From assembly GCA_026874595.1 (NCBI GenBank), contig CM049315.1, forward strand, positions 70,503,916 to 70,567,915: 64,000 nucleotides of DNA. The letters run 5' to 3'. The DNA comes from Sipunculus nudus (lineage: Eukaryota > Annelida > Sipuncula > Golfingiida > Sipunculidae). Position numbers and translations under genes: made by a program. Below are positions 63,877-64,000 of the stretch, in pieces (the stretch's first letter is position 1; every line of letters starts with the position of its first letter). Below the pieces are notes generated by a model that searched no databases, was not told the DNA's origin, and worked only from the letters and a program-made list of their open reading frames with translations.

Positions 63877-64000
63877 AAATAGGATGCGACCACAAATGAA
63901 GAAAAAAAAAATAGAATACTCCTGAGCAAGATATAGAAAACCACACAGAATATGGCATTAGTCTACGGCTCCTGCGAACAGTCATTCCATCACCACTCAT
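63877..64000 (+). other. post-Gag sequence, possible ORF2 start outside window
   Basis: A-rich sequence including a run of about 11 A. If this unit has ORF2 it would begin here or beyond the window end; no endonuclease motif is seen in the 124 bases available. Confidence 0.4.

Overview
The window reads as intergenic DNA of a metazoan, most likely a bivalve mollusc. There is no bacterial or viral gene layout, AT microsatellites are abundant, and the dominant content is old and young transposable elements. The bivalve guess is an inference from the 18.0-20.1 kb repeat (AGCTCAGCTGA start, TCTG/TCCG run, AGGTCACTTGTT end) and the tRNA-headed SINEs, which are of kinds common in bivalve genomes. 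I find no convincing host protein-coding gene; every well-supported coding segment belongs to a mobile element.

Layout. 0-6.2 kb: a SINE tail, a decayed CR1-like reverse transcriptase split by a solo LTR with a 4-bp target duplication, then a degenerate minus-strand Ty3/Gypsy gag-pol. 6.38-6.53 kb: a fold-back element. 7.7-10.0, 14.75-15.4, 24.5-25.5 plus 34.46-35.03, and 36.8-40.1 kb: copies of one large unclassified repeat carrying a 304-nt exon-like block between splice-site-like sequences. 13-14 kb: a broken hAT transposase. 18-20 kb: a mollusc-type repeat with internal tandem units. 21.3-22.05 and 42.0-42.75 kb: LTRs related to the one at 1.45 kb. 25,523-34,457: a whole Ty3/Gypsy element with 344/333-bp LTRs about 99% identical, a 4-bp ACGT duplication, PBS, gag, pol, a Cys/His-rich post-integrase ORF with its own zinc knuckle, and a baculovirus-F/errantivirus-type env. 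It is effectively an endogenous retrovirus of an invertebrate. 35-36.4 and 43.3 kb: SINE or tRNA-derived sequences.

47.1-56.1 kb and 63.5-64 kb hold the most unusual region. It is a same-strand series of Gag-like ORF1 genes with three zinc knuckles, preceded by the 3' end of a matching Jockey-type reverse transcriptase but with no reverse transcriptase between the Gag copies. The plus strand is strongly A+C rich, and recurrent structured blocks (19-bp hairpins, covarying stem-loops, a roughly 205-225-bp tandem repeat) lie between the units. The overall form recalls the Gag-only HeT-A arrays of Drosophila telomeres, although no telomere repeat is visible here. The third Gag is split by a 7.4-kb CR1 element (PHD finger and SGNH-esterase ORF1; endonuclease and reverse transcriptase ORF2; ATAA tail; ATACAG target duplication). 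That CR1 is itself split, inside the esterase catalytic motif, by a pogo/Tigger-like DNA transposon holding a 279-bp tandem repeat.

Most ORFs carry one-base frameshifts, often at homopolymers. Some may be assembly errors rather than true decay; the window alone cannot separate these.
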